A DNA stretch of 64,000 bases from Mesocentrotus franciscanus (GCA_037976565.1 CP137683.1:5046865-5110864); one strand, 5' to 3'. Positions 1 through 11,385 are shown, counted from the stretch's first letter. Notes: generated by a model not told the origin, from the sequence alone. Translations and numbers: made by a program.

Positions 1-480
1 TCAGAAAGGAAATTTCCCCCTCCCTCTCTGCTCTTGGAATAAATAATAACTCCCATACCCGCCACTTAAGTTGAAATTAGCCTCTTTGATTTGTTTGTGC
101 TCATTTTTATATAATATGGTAATTTTCCTGTTACCAATATGAAATGTTAGTGATAAAACGTCTATTTTGACCTTTGACCTCATTTTCGGAGGTCAGAATT
201 TGGTCCCAAGGGTCAATAATTATTTTATGTCATCTTCTTTTGTAATTCTGTGCAATTTGACACCTAGATCATCTATATACCATATTTTGTTGCTGAAATA
301 TAATTTTTAGTGATTTAGGCAGGGGTCAATGACCTTTGACCTCTAATAAAAAATCTCCCCAACCCCCATACCTCCTCCCTTTTTTTGGTAGTTGTCCATA
401 CCCATACCTACCCAAATCAGTTGAAATTAGCTTCTTTTAAATTTTTTCACAGATTGGCTCAATATATGGCTAATTTAGGG
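1..480. repeat. Imperfect tandem duplication, period about 350 bp
   Basis: Two diverged copies run one after the other. Both contain a pyrimidine-rich stretch, CCCATAC, TTGAAATTAGC (near 70 and 420), a T-rich stretch and then TATATGG or similar. Between them are two GACCTTTGACCT-like motifs. No coding potential is seen on either strand. In the SLC6 gene model this lies in the intron downstream of the TM6 exon, read on the minus strand. Confidence 0.5.
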
Positions 481-1635
481 TTACTAATCGGCGAATTGAA
501 AATCATAATCCGCTCGACGAGATCTCATCGGCTGGACTAGCAATGACCGATTTGCGCAGTCTCTGTAACAGGTCCACATCTACCACCGATTATTATCGAT
601 AATCAAGCTATGAACTGAACTTTAAAAGTATGAGACGTGCTCAAATGAAATAATATACGGTAAACTGCCGATTGTTTCTAAAAATATTACTGTCGACGAC
701 TTAAATTAGAGTTCATTCAATCAGTTAATATTCTTTGGTCAGACAAAAGAAAAGGAGATGGGATAGGTGGTAATACGTTGTGACGATGCAGAAAGCACCT
801 CACTGCAACGACGAACACATCACAATCATTTCAGAGATCTTCACACAAAATGGATCTTTACTTACTTTTGTTGGTATCGTATGGTATCACTTCGATGTTG
901 ATGTTTGCCTGAAGATTTTCTGCTTCACTGAGATGTACTTGTCAAACTTTTATTACAATAGAAATTCACTTAAAAGAAAAATGCTTCATTGATTGTAGTT
1001 GAATAACTTCAAAGTTGCACTTCATACAACCGCCATTTTTCTTCAATTTCGTGCTCAAATCGTAGGGAGTTCTGGGAATGCAAAAAATGTTTTATGCATG
1101 ACCTAATACATAAAACATTTTGTTGATGGCCAATCACCAAACAGCAATTGGCGTATTTTTTACGTCATTGCTCATGAATAAACATTGACCCTCCAAAATC
1201 GTCGTTCAAATTGGACAAAACCCCCATAATGCATCCAATGCAAAACCTATGGAATGTCAAAGGTCACAATTTGAGTCGCTCCTCTAGTCCTCCTACGGAG
1301 GACATACTGTGTATGATCGAATCTCTTTGTATAATGAACGAATGAAAACATGCATCATTTGTTTTATACAACGAAACTCCTAGATCCTTGTTATTTGATG
1401 TAAAAATAATTAATTCAAGATTGTTTCATGACAGTTTATGGCTGACCAATAAATCTCAAGTTTTAATAAGTCTCAATTTAGTGCGCACACATATAGATAT
1501 AGCAAGCGCGCCTCTATCTATACCCATTTACGCATAGTGCTGCGCAAGAATAGGCCCATGTGTACACGCAGTATTAAGCGCTCTAACCTCTACGCGCACT
1601 ACTGCGCGTCATTGGAAAATCGTTGGATAGTACTA
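481..1635. other. Unassigned sequence, no gene seen
   Basis: Short stop-interrupted frames only. CpG-containing patches near 1490-1620 alternate with AT-rich sequence. I looked on the minus strand for the next SLC6 exon (TM7) and did not find it, so the rest of that gene probably lies outside the window. Confidence 0.4.
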
Positions 1636-1637
1636 TA

Positions 1638-1758
1638 GTATTAATGACTGCTTTGAGAGAAATAATTGTTTTTATACGCTCAAGGGAAGGTTACAATTGT
1701 GCTATTGCCCGAGGCGTTTAACAACTATTTCTCGAATATTAAAGTAGTCGTTAATACT
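1638..1758. repeat. Imperfect inverted repeat (foldback)
   Basis: The left arm (about 1638-1672, beginning AGTATTAATGACTGC) is an imperfect reverse complement of the right arm (about 1718-1758, ending AGTCGTTAATACT). The right arm has a short insertion. A further sequence resembling the right arm occurs at 2145-2172. This looks like a small non-autonomous element or its remnant. Confidence 0.45.
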
Positions 1759-1850
1759 TTTATATGCCGAAAAAAGAGTCAACTTACCAATCAACTGGTA
1801 GAACAGGAAGAGCAGAAATAAATAGTTGAATAACTCGTTGAATAACACTA

Positions 1851-1950
1851 GTAACAGTAGAACTCCGTAAAAACTCAGTAACTCCGTAAAAAACTCCGTA
1901 AAAACTCCGTAACTCCGTAGAAAATAACTCCATAAAACTCTGTAACTCTG
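1851..1950. repeat. Minisatellite of ACTCCGTAA-like units
   Basis: About nine tandem variants of AACTCCGTAAA and AACTCTGTAA follow one another. No function is apparent. Confidence 0.7.
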
Positions 1951-2688
1951 ACTGCAAGCCTATTTGTTAAAGATGTTTACTGTGCAGTTGTCAAAGTTAA
2001 ATGTAGGGGCTTGCACTTGCTGACTGGAAACATGGGCATGGCTAACACAAATCGGTTTGGAGCGCCGCCCACCCAGGCGCGCCTCGGGGTGATGGCAGGG
2101 GCTAGGGGATTCAACTTTCTCGCGAGCGTATAAAAACAGCCAGTCCTCGAGTATTAAAGCAGTCGCTATCGTACGAATTATCACAATAATCTACAAAGAA
2201 TTCTTACCTTAGCCTTTTATTGAGTAAAGATTGGTTAAAACATCACAGAAAATCTGAGACACTGTCTGTTAATCTTTGCTAGCAAAATGACTGAAATTTT
2301 CAAGCAATTAAAAAACCTAAAATGTTGCGACTATTTATTGCACAAATGTAAGGTGTCCGCGCTCGCACAAACCAGTTTTTAACACGTAAACCAGCAATGG
2401 GGATCGCAGTAAGACTGAACTATTTTCCCCGTAACTGGAATTTTGCCGGGATTTTACCCTAGAACTATTACATGGGTTTGGCATTTTTCGTTTATTTACG
2501 GGAATGGTTAAAACCACGACAGCAAATTCGACCAATCAGATGGCTGGATTTTTTAAGTGAGGTAACTAATGGAAAATATTACACGCTTTTTCATGAAAAA
2601 GCGTGCAATAGGCTCGGCAAATGAATCACACGTGACCGCGTATGACAAATCATTTGATTAGGATCTGGGAGTGATCGTTGTATAAAAT
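1951..2688. other. Unassigned intronic sequence
   Basis: A GC-richer patch lies near 2030-2110, otherwise the sequence is AT-rich. The only open frames are short and have no recognisable motif. Confidence 0.35.
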
Positions 2689-3500
2689 CTATTGTAGGTG
2701 GTGTCATAGGATTCTTCGACCCCAAACCTAGGTATATACACCAAAAGCAAATCTTAAAAAATTGATAATTAACGATTTATAGCTATTTTGAGGCATTGGC
2801 GGCCATCTTGGACGTCATTTTGAAAAATAACCACTTACCGGGGGTTGAATTTCTCAGATTGTTAGTATGTTGTTTATGATGGCAAACATCACCGAAAACC
2901 GTTGAAAACCCTTTTCTTGCAATTTGTGGGGTCAAACCATATATTGACCTGACTAATGCTATCGATGACTTGCTCATTTACGGCTTCCCTGTAAATAATA
3001 ACTCACTTCCTGTTATTTTAAGAGAGTGTCGGCCAATTTGGACGCCATCTTGGATTTTCCGGTTTTCTGGTGGCTATAATCTATTGTAAGTGGTGTCATA
3101 GGATTATTTGACCCCAAATATAGGTATAGACACCAAAATCAAATCTTAAAAATGGATAATTAATGATTTATATCTATTTTGAGGCATTGGCGGCCATCTT
3201 GGACGACATTTTGAAAAATAACCACTTACCGGGGGTTGAATTTCTCAGATTGTTAGTATGTTGTTCATGATGACAAACATCACCGGAAACTGTTGAAAAC
3301 CCTTTTCTTGCAATTTGTGGGGGTCAAACCATATATTGACCTGACTAATGCTATCGTTGATTTGCTCATTTACGGCCATCTTGGGCGCCATTTTTAAAGG
3401 AACCAGGGGTCGGATTTTATTCGACTTTTAGCATGTTGTTCCTGATGTCAAACACTACCGTAAACCTTTGGAACCCTTTTTTAAAATTTGTTTTGGCGGT
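2689..3500. repeat. Tandem duplication with 392-bp period plus a degenerate third piece
   Basis: Sequence from 2689 to about 2984 is repeated at 3081-3376 at a constant offset of 392 bp, with scattered substitutions. Both copies share GAGGCATTGGCGGCCATCTT and CTTACCGGGGGTTGAATTT. A third, more diverged copy of the second half lies at about 3396-3500. The copies differ by a few percent, so the duplication is fairly recent. It lies in the intron downstream of the TM6 exon. Confidence 0.75.
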
Positions 3501-3846
3501 TAAAGTACTTGTATGACTTTGAAGAAGAAAAAAAACAACATTTAAACCGTCTTTTTTAATACCTAGTGCAAAAACCAAACAAAACTGTGGAATGTGTGAA
3601 ATAAAGGTAATATTTGAAAATTTCAAACGGTGAAATTCAGCAAACCACGGGAAAACTGGTCTCCTTACTGCTCCGCGAAACTAATGGTTGTTTATAGAGG
3701 TTCGGTGCTTGCAATTCAATCAAAATCTTAAAAACTTATGGCCGATCGAATGATTTTGCCCTAGTGCCCTAGTGCCCGTTTTTCTTTTCTTGCCACGAGA
3801 AGAGAATATTACACGCCAAAAGGGACGCAAGTGTTTTTGTACCAAC

Positions 3847-3950
3847 CTATAGAAATTGTAGTGGAATTTGTTGTAACTTCCAAGGGCTGTGAAAGCACCT
3901 AGTCCAATCGAAAAGGAATAGAAAACTTCTGTTCCAGCGGCTATCCACAC
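3847..3950 (-). CDS. SLC6 transporter, exon encoding TM6
   Basis: Reading the minus strand, an AG acceptor precedes GTG TGG and a GTTGGT donor follows. The 104-nt exon starts in phase 0 and ends in phase 2. The product begins [18 protein letters not shown] and ends [11 protein letters not shown]. This matches the SLC6 TM6 signature of family members (VWIDA, then FFS, then SYNKF), where the unwound helix contributes to the substrate and ion sites. The usual aspartate after VWI is alanine here and the usual Gln after the threonine is Glu. It follows the TM5 exon (5112-5246) in phase on the same strand. No TM7 exon is seen further downstream in the window. Confidence 0.88.
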
Positions 3951-4127
3951 CTTTACGGACCAATTGATGAACAAAAAAAAGGATTGCTATGTATTCCATG
4001 TGCTTTTATGGTAAACTGAAATGTAATTCAGCTCTCGGGCTGCTATCTTCATTATATTTAATAAACCAATCAACAACAACAACAACACAGTGGACGGAAA
4101 CCAAACGAATAAACACACATGGTAACC

Positions 4128-4128
4128 A

Positions 4129-4175
<47 letters not shown>
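4128..4175. repeat. A-run followed by (TA)n microsatellite
   Basis: About 19 A residues run directly into about 14 TA dinucleotides. This is a simple-sequence tract. Confidence 0.95.
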
Positions 4176-4177
<2 letters not shown>

Positions 4178-4750
4178 TACCCGCCATTTGGCGGTCTCCT
4201 GAACTTTTTTCCACAGATAGTTAGGATAATACTTTAAATTCATAATAATATATCATAGAAATAGTAAGATCTCTATTATATGTATATATGTTAATCACAT
4301 TTTTAAATGAAGTTATATTGTTTGCCTATTTGTCTTATACTTAACGTTTACATGTTCTTTATTATTCAGTTATTGCATTTGGAAAAAATGCAGAAATCGA
4401 ATCGAATCAAATACAAAAAACAAGATTATTTTACCTAGTAAATTCAGACACGGTTAAGGTAGCACTTCACAATTCTACTCGTTCCGAGCTTTAAAAATAT
4501 TGGAATGAATAGCTTGACAAAGCAAAGTATTAATTATATTACAATAAACAACAACTACCATGTTTATGTGTAATGTTATGGCTTTTATGCAAATTAACCT
4601 TTTCTCTGAGGATGTAGTAGATTCATAATTCCTCAAGAATAACCTCATCATATCAACGAGTTACGGGTGATAATATAGGTTCAAGGAGTTTAAAGTGCTT
4701 GATCTCTTGCATTTATCCTGATATATATATATATATATATTATTATATAT

Positions 4751-4840
4751 ATTATTTCTTGTACTGTTTGTATACACACATATATATATATATATATATA
4801 TATGTATATTTATATGTATACAAACAGTACAAGAAATAAT
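4751..4840. repeat. Perfect 26-bp-arm palindrome with (AT)n centre
   Basis: The left arm at 4751-4776 starts ATTATTTCTTGTACTGTTTG. It is the exact reverse complement of the right arm at 4815-4840. The centre is mostly alternating AT, so nearly the whole 90 nt can pair as one hairpin. An additional (AT)n tract flanks the left side at 4722-4740. It could be a hairpin-type miniature element, a microRNA-like foldback, or a palindrome grown from a microsatellite. Confidence 0.85.
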
Positions 4841-5111
4841 GATGCTCCGTAGACAAAGGAATTGTTTTACACATTTTCGCCCTTAGGGCTTTGTTAAGTA
4901 ATGATTTAATTTGACTTTGATAATGGGGATTGGATGCGCATATTTTGATGCATAATAATAGCATTTTCAAAGTCAAATGAATTAGTCAAAGTCAAATGAT
5001 TGCTTAACATGGGAATCATGTCACCATATTATTATAGAGAAAACACTATAGGAAATACCTTCGCGAAATCAACAGATGGAATACATTATACAAGCTTAGA
5101 AGACCGTATAC

Positions 5112-5246
5112 CTGTGCGCTTCTAAGTGAAGATATGTCGGGACGGAGATAATACAGCAAACCATTATACGCTCCTGGTAAAGTGACCCCACGTATCATGA
5201 ACACGGCAAGTAGAATGTGTATGTAGGGAACGGTGAAATAAGCTAT
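5112..5246 (-). CDS. SLC6 transporter, exon encoding TM5
   Basis: On the minus strand, TTTGCAG precedes ATA GCT TAT and GTATAC follows CAG. The exon is 135 nt, phase 0 to phase 0. The product contains IAYFTVPYIHILL and then IRGVTLPGAYNG followed by YYLRPDISSL. This agrees closely with the SLC6 TM5 region (KVVYFTA, then IRGVTLPGA, then a YL.PD motif before TM6). It joins in frame to SGK at the end of the TM4 exon (6302-6434) and to VWIAAG of the TM6 exon. This is one of the best-conserved segments of the gene, and nothing here suggests a pseudogene. Confidence 0.92.
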
Positions 5247-5694
5247 CTGCAAATTAAAATAAGTAAGAATAATAATAATTAAATAAAATTTAGTTCGGTT
5301 TCAAAAATTTTCATTTTACATCATCAACATCATCATCATCACATATTAAACAAAAATATTTCTCGGTTTTATTAGTCGAATTATGAATTGAGTGCACCTT
5401 TTAAAATGAACGTAGTGTTTTTAATCTAATTTAATGCTCACAGCCAACAATAAAAACGGTAATACTTAATCATGTTAAAGTAAATGGGTACGTAGCAGGA
5501 CCAATGCAGTTAAAAAGCCGGGTTATTTTAGCAGTAGAGCGGGGTGCTAAATTCTTTTTCCATCTACGAACCAACTAAACCTGCGCATGCGCACATGGTC
5601 CTACGAACTATCTTTACCTGCGCATGCCCACATGGTAAACGTTTGAGTTAGTGATAGGGTTATAATAATCATGCAAACCCATCTTTCATCAACC

Positions 5695-5765
5695 CATCAT
5701 TAGCTCAATCAGTAAGGACAGTGTAATACAACGTTGGAGTTGTGGGTTCGAAGCTCAGCATTTAT
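5695..5765 (+). repeat. tRNA-like sequence, probably SINE head or tRNA pseudogene
   Basis: TTAGCTCAATCAGTAAGG resembles a tRNA A-box and D-arm, and GTGGGTTCGAAGCTC about 30 nt later resembles a B-box and T-arm. I could not fold a complete acceptor stem, and no SINE body is obvious downstream. It is best called a tRNA-derived remnant rather than a functional tRNA gene. Confidence 0.4.
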
Positions 5766-5954
5766 TTAATATTTGTTGCCTTTATAAATAATCAAAGTCT
5801 AATTGTTTGTGATCCCTTTCCAAGCTGCTAATGACGTAAAACATATTAGCCAATCAGAAGACCTGAAATATTATAGTTCGTAGGAAAAAGAATTTCGCCG
5901 GGCGTTGTCTAGCTCATATAGTGTGACAGACATATTCGCTGTACAAAAACCCAC

Positions 5955-6074
5955 TTTATCATTATTGTTGTTATTGTTATTCCTCTTTTTCTTCTCCTTC
6001 TTCTTCTTATTATTATCATCATCATCGTCACTATAATAATTAACATTATAATCATTATTATTAATGTTATCATT

Positions 6075-6108
<34 letters not shown>

Positions 6109-6182
6109 CTATCAATATTACTATTATTGTTAATATCATTTTAATTATTACTAACACTATTACCATCATCGTCATCACCATT
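5955..6182. repeat. (ATT/ATC)n degenerate trinucleotide tract
   Basis: About 230 nt of ATT, ATC and CTT triplets. The open frames across it encode only Ile/Met-rich low-complexity peptide and are not genes. Similar shorter tracts lie at 7330-7395, 7983-8060 and 8238-8280. Confidence 0.9.
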
Positions 6183-6301
6183 ACAATTACAAGGACTGGA
6201 CTGTATACAAATCATTGCAATTTCATATTTTTTGGGGCCCCTTTTTTCGTCATAAAACTACAAACAAATGAACATACAACAAACAAAAAAGATAATGATA
6301 C

Positions 6302-6434
6302 CTTGCCGCTCCATTTCAATTCATTGCAGAGACCAAAGTATATTAGCGTCCATGCGAGGAAGAGGGTTAGGGCAAAGAGCTTAACAATACCTCCCACTTG
6401 AAGTATTCCGTCTGATTGCTGTAACACCAGGAAT
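6302..6434 (-). CDS. SLC6 transporter, exon encoding TM4
   Basis: On the minus strand, TTTTCTAG is the acceptor and GTATCA the donor after AAG. The exon is 133 nt, starting with one base that completes a codon (phase 2) and ending in phase 0. The product is FLVLQQSDGILQVGGI, then a hydrophobic helix LFALTLFLAWTLIYF and GLCNELKWSGK. In family members this is the segment (R.VL.ISDGI..VGGI, LAW, KG.KSTGK) that begins TM4 and leads into the cytoplasmic loop before TM5. Phase and sequence join cleanly to QEFW of the preceding loop exon and to IAYFT of the next exon. Confidence 0.9.
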
Positions 6435-7767
6435 CTAGAAAAGGAAAATGACAACTGATAAAACTAGAGCACTTTTTTCATTTCATTTCTTCTTTATTCT
6501 CCATAATAGGCACATCGAAAAGATACAAACGTATACAAATATATGCAGAAAAAATGATAAATCAAGTATAGAAGTACAATAAATAAATGTCATTTAAAAA
6601 CCACATATAGAAATACACAGAGCACAGATCAACGATGGCATAACAAAACTATTACACACATAACAAAAACATAAAAATAAAGTGGGGTCAAATCAGAGTG
6701 TACTTAATATTCACTAATTTCCTGATACTCCTGTATCTACTAAGAACTACGAATTTGTTCTCAGAGTACAATTTAATTCAAAGAATACAGAAAATAAAAC
6801 AGAGTCATATTTTTTTCCACTCGGAGCCCCTTTGTATACACTATTAGTAAGAGGGTGTATCTGGAATGAAAATCCGGTGTGTAGGTGGCATGTACTGTCT
6901 GTTCCGGTCTAGGTATATTTTGAGTTTCGTATCGGATATCACGTAATCCAGACTTTATTCACAGACATTCAGCGATGATATATACAATTTGGTATATACA
7001 TCTTTTCTTGGCAAAATGGTTCTGACCCCGTTTTTAGTCAACGGTATGTAGATCACAAGGTACAGCGTTCGAATCCCGGGCCAGCGTTAATGTTCTTTCA
7101 CAAGCCGTTAATCTACATTTGCCACTCTCCACCCAGGTGTAAATGGGTACCCCGTGAAAATCAGATTTCTCTGTTAGGATGTTCCACCCCAGGAAAGGAA
7201 ATTAATGAAAAATCAAAATGAGCGCTATTAACTTTTACGACTCGGCTCTATAAACCGGGGTATTAATTAAATATCGAAGTGCCATGATACATGTGCATGT
7301 ATATAAGCGCTATATAATGTAAGAAGTCATTACTATTATCATCATTATTAATATTATCATGATATCGCTATTACTATCATAATTATTCAATGAAAGGTGA
7401 CTTTCAGTCATGCGAATACAGTATAAAAAAAACGTTTAATAGACCGGTTTTTTAACATATTCAAATTTACGGATGTTTTTTTTCCTGGGGTCCTAGTCAT
7501 GAGTCATCCCATTAACCTGTTATTCATGAATGGATTACAATACTTGGAATCCAGTTTGCATACATTACTTGTTGAAATGTCGGGCAAGCGTCGAGCAAGC
7601 CTTTAGATTTTCAAGAACAACCTTCGATTAAAAATTATGCATAACATTTGAATATGTTAGTAAACCGGTCTCGTGGGAAGCGTTGATAATATAGTAGTAT
7701 TGATTTATACTGTGAGTTTTAGAATCATCAGAAGTATCAACATCATCATTATTATCATGAAACTTAC
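6435..7767. other. SLC6 intron (EL2-TM4) with SINE remnant
   Basis: Contains a SINE-like sequence at about 7045-7325 and an (ATT/ATC)n tract at 7330-7395. The 6475-6960 stretch is AT-rich, possibly a degraded retroelement 3' end in minus orientation, but I cannot name it. Confidence 0.45.
7045..7325 (+). mobile_element. tRNA-derived SINE-like remnant
   Basis: GCGTTCGAATCCCGGGCC is a B-box-like T-arm. Downstream come CACCCAGGTGTAAATGGG and TACC, a motif shared in diverged form with the SINE at 11147-11385 (CACTCAGGTGTAAATTGG and TACC). The A-box half is not clear. The element ends near a TATATAAGCGC sequence and a triplet microsatellite, which may be its tail. Confidence 0.5.
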
Positions 7768-7940
7768 TGCCAGAACTCCTGGGCCGGGTTGGTTGTTGAA
7801 GGGTAATCACCGCATTGGTTAGGGTTATCTAAGGGCCCTGTTTGATTCCAACCGCTCCACAATTCGGCTTGTGATGCGTTCAGTGGAGAATCCAAAGTGT
7901 TGCTGGGGATATAGTTTCCGTTGACGCATACCCATTCCGA
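7768..7940 (-). CDS. SLC6 transporter, exon encoding extracellular loop 2
   Basis: On the minus strand, GGCTCCAG is the acceptor and GTAAGT the donor. The exon is 173 nt, entering in phase 0 and leaving in phase 2. The product starts SEWVCVNGNY and ends NPAQEFWQ. It is hydrophilic, with two N-glycosylation sequons (NAS, NQT) and two cysteines, as expected for the large glycosylated loop between TM3 and TM4. The terminal QEFW matches the EEFW/EFF motif that precedes TM4 in this family, and the phase-2 junction gives a continuous frame into FLVLQQSDG. Loop sequence is poorly conserved in SLC6, so the call rests on phase, position and the EFW motif. Confidence 0.82.
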
Positions 7941-9313
7941 CTGGAGCCAATGGATTTAACGTGATACAGTATTAACAAAATTAATTGTTATTATTACTAT
8001 TATTGTTATTATTACTATCAATATCATGATCATTATTATTTTCATCATTATCGAGATCGTAACCTACCTTCGATAAATCAACCTTAGGTAATTTCAATGG
8101 CCTTGTACATCGCCTTTTGAGATGTGCGAACGTTACAAAGACGTGTTACGTAATCCGAACATGATTTCTGTGAGATATACAGTAGGGTATTAGGATTGCC
8201 CTTGTGCTGATTTTCCGAAAGTATTTGCGATCGTGTTTATTATTATTATTACTATTATCATTTTAAGTATCATTTAATCAACTCAACCTTCCGCTTGACA
8301 GCTATGCATGATCACAAAGACTTTCGGGAAATCAACTGAAGGCCTTGGCCTCAAAAGCCTTGTCCTTCACCTACTGAAACGTGTGATAAATGTACGATAA
8401 GGTAATCTGAATATGATTTCTATGTGATATATCATAGTGTATTGAAATAGACCACTTTGATTACATTACGAAAATGGTCTATTGCCAGTGAGTTGAGTTT
8501 TCAAAAGTGCTGAGACCGTGTTCGGGACAGATGTTTGTCTTCCATTTGTTTCCTAGATGTAAATCGGTGACCATTTTAGTTACGAGAAATGAATTCAATT
8601 TATTCTTTGTATCCTTATATTCAATGTTCAACATATTCCATATATTCCATAATATTAAATATAAGCTTATCAGATATATTATTCTCAGTTAATATATTCA
8701 ATATACTAGATATATTTAATATATTCTCAGTTAATAAATTCAATATATTCAATAATTAAGAGTAATGATATGATTAAAAGGTATTATAGAATTGTTGGGA
8801 ACAATTCATAATATGTCATTTATGAACAATTGTATCGTACAACTCGTGCAATTTCAAACAGCATGAAATATGAAAAATCCTCTACGCTCTGCAAGCACGA
8901 TCATAGTACTAATTTCAAAGAGAAATAAAAGGATATCTGCAGTATAAAAAAAAAAAAAAAATCGTTTTTATTATTTTTGAAAGTCAATATTGATTTTCTT
9001 TCACGAAAATAGTGATCAACTTCAGGTATAATATTATTATTTTCATGATAATTTCAGAAGATAAATGTTAGCCCTAAATAATAGGCGCACAGTCCAAAAG
9101 CAAAAGCGCTGACCGAAATTTTTTATCCCCACATTTCCCCCCTTTGTGAATATTCAATTCAGTTCAAATTTTATTGCTTAAAATCCAAACAAATAGGATC
9201 ATTCTCATTTTTATAAATATATTTTACGGGGGGGGGGGTTGTGTCCCCAACCTCCCTCCCGATCCACCACTGAGGAAGCTTGAAGTAAGGGGGTGTATAG
9301 AGTCCAGACTTAC
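7941..9313. other. SLC6 intron (TM3-EL2)
   Basis: (ATT/ATC)n tracts at 7983-8060 and 8238-8280, a stretch of repeated TTAATATATTCAATATA-like sequence at 8630-8760, an A-run near 8946-8960 and a G-run at 9229-9238. No gene seen. Confidence 0.55.
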
Positions 9314-9480
9314 GTGGCGATCAAGGCATCTATTTGTGTTCCATTCATGATCGCAGCTCGCCCAGGGGAGCTCACCTCCAATAATGCACAAACTGCAGAG
9401 GTAGAACAGGGTCCAGGCCAGGATGACGTTATAGTAGATGGTACGCCACCAAGCAACGACAGTGGTGGCGACACCAATAC
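9314..9480 (-). CDS. SLC6 transporter, exon encoding TM3
   Basis: On the minus strand, ATCATCGTAG is the acceptor and GTAAGT the donor. The exon is 167 nt, entering in phase 1 (two bases complete a Gly codon) and ending in phase 0. The product is GIGVATTVVAWWRTIYYNVI, then LAWTLFYL, then ELPWASC and EWNTNRC. This is the SLC6 TM3 signature, with the conserved IYYNVI..W, LPW..C and EWNT..C elements. The two cysteines fit the loop-2 disulfide of the family. The incoming phase exactly matches the outgoing phase of the TM2 exon at 60859-60990 (LFQ plus one base). That exon lies on the other strand, 51 kb away. Confidence 0.93.
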
Positions 9481-9750
9481 CTACGATGATCAAATTAAAG
9501 GCATGTTCAGGGATGGGCGTGGTAAACCGCCTCAAAACCCCGCCCCGGGATTTTTTACATGTAAAATGAATGGCAACTACGCGCAATAAGGGACTAGCAC
9601 GTGTTCACTGAGCTCTGTGATATAAGATAGAGAAATGTACAGTGTATTGTACACGTAACGTCATCATTAAAGACAAACTAAAAAAAACAACAAAACAAAC
9701 GAGCTTTAGAGTATTTAAAGAAAGCGTCCAACAACTGATTACTGGTCCTG
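9481..9750. other. Intron sequence before the inverted-repeat arm
   Basis: No feature recognised. The window ends before the corresponding part of the other arm could be seen. Confidence 0.4.
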
Positions 9751-9849
9751 CTACTGCGTTGTGGAAGAAACTGCCTGTGTGATATTACCCGGCACTAGCT
9801 AGGCTACCGATTTCGCTGCATGCTCACATAATTTAAGAAACTACTTCCT

Positions 9850-10004
9850 ACCAGGTATCCATATAATTACACCTTGGTTGATCGTGAGTGGGAAATGTCA
9901 AACTAATGACTTGCCAAAGGTCAGTGGTACAGCAACGGGGCTCGAAGCCACGATCTTCGCATCTTAAGTCGACTACGACATCTCGGATGTACCATTATGA
10001 GACC
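9850..10004 (-). mobile_element. tRNA-derived SINE (minus strand), left-arm copy
   Basis: The minus strand reads GGTACATCCGAGATGTCG, then GTGGCTTCGAGCCCCG, which is B-box like. GCTGTACCACTGACC and TTTGGCAAG follow, then a body ending TATGGATACCTGG. The same sequence is at about 63749-63905 on the plus strand in the other arm. Confidence 0.5.
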
Positions 10005-11146
10005 ATTTATCGTGTTTATATTAGCCTCCGTGAAAATATTTAAAACGGGAGGATATTTTACAAAATGCTTTTTCTTCGGTCGTCATTATAAAACCACTTC
10101 GGAGATACTATTTGCACATGGGCAGATAAAATTCATTTGTACAAAACTGTAAAACCTATCGAGATGACTCCTGGAAACGTGTTCATGACAGTTATCTAAT
10201 CATTACTCATTTATGCACAGGCGGTATATTCTACGATTCATAAGTGAGAGTATTCTTTTCAGGAGGGCAAACAAAAGGCATTCATGATGAAGCACCTCCC
10301 TTTATACATTGGCCGTGATTATTCTAAAATGCAGAACATGGGGCGTCTCCATGTGTAAACGACCTGTCAATATTTTGGGGTCAATTGTTCAAGGGCTTTA
10401 TCCTCTCCTTCCGCAAAATCAGGAAAACGGGGAATCATTGTTTACAGCCAGGGACATCCACATGATACATGCGCTACGTTTCCTATGATAATTTGAAACC
10501 CTTTATTATAGGGTATGGTATACTTTATATCCTTGGTTCCCAATGGTTTTTGCCAAAGCTTACTCTCCAATGCACAGTGGAAATTCACTTTGGGGTTTAA
10601 TCAGTTTAGTTTAGAGTAAGAAATTCACGCTCAAAAGTAGTGGAATTTCAATCTCAAAAGATGATAAAGAAACCTATTTATATTCAAAACAAAAGAGTTA
10701 GTCAACCTCTAATTTGGCATCCACCTCACGCTACTTTGTGTGACGCCGCCATTGAACACTAACATTTAAAGAAAGAGGCAAGTACTGCGCATGCGCTTAC
10801 ACTGCAAAAATAAATGTCTAGAAGCTTTAGACCGCTCTTTACTAAGATATTCAAATTGATAGGTGTTTCCTGGGGACCCAGTGACGAATTATTTCATTTA
10901 TCCCTTATAAATGAACTACAATATTCGGAATTCAATCTGCGTATATTAATTGTTGATATGTCGGGCAAGCTTCGTGCAAACTTTTTTTGTAGTCAAGAAC
11001 AACCTTTTTGTTAAAGGTATCCATAGCATTTTAATATGTTAGTAAACCGGTTGATTGGTAATGTTGATTATTTAGTTTATAAATATAATGAATAATTGAG
11101 GTATGGAGTGATCAAAATGGAAAGAAGTTGACCCATTCTTTCTCCA

Positions 11147-11385
11147 GTGAGCACTGTTGTATACTGGTGAAAGCTCTTGGCCCTCATACAAGAGGTCCCG
11201 GGTTCGATACTTGCTCGGTGGTTACATCCCTGGACATGGTGTTTTGCTCATATTGGTCCCACTCCACTCAGGTGTAAATTGGTACCTGGCAATGCTGGGG
11301 TAATGTCTAATGATATATTGCAGGGACAGCTGGAAAAGCAGTATAAATACTGAATTGGTTACCCTGGTTAAATGAGGCCAAATTA
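11147..11385 (+). mobile_element. tRNA-derived SINE, left-arm copy
   Basis: The head has a tRNA-like region with B-box GGGTTCGATACT. It is followed by CACTCAGGTGTAAATTGG and TACC, then a 3' domain GCTGGAAAAGCAGTATAAAT and ACTGAATTGGTTACCCTGG. This 3' domain is shared with the otherwise different tRNA SINE at 56905-57098. The same element appears reversed at 62385-62610. Confidence 0.7.

Larger units (their letters stand above)
3951..5111. other. SLC6 intron (TM5-TM6) with repeat debris
   Basis: Intron on the minus strand. On the plus strand it holds what looks like the 3' end of a truncated retroelement (about 3990-4088, ending in an AATAAA-like signal and a (CAA)n tail), then an A-run and (TA)n tract at 4128-4175. 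A long palindromic AT-rich hairpin lies at 4751-4840. Nothing else is recognised. Confidence 0.6.
5247..6301. other. SLC6 intron (TM4-TM5)
   Basis: Holds a tRNA-like sequence (5695-5765) and a long (ATT/ATC)n tract (5955-6182). A short duplicated motif, CTGCGCATGC followed by CACATGGT, occurs at 5581-5636. No gene is seen. Confidence 0.55.

Noticed and set aside
780..992. 70-codon frame
   Set aside because: No ATG-context, domain or splice support. It lies in the region downstream of the TM6 exon and shows no SLC6 similarity.
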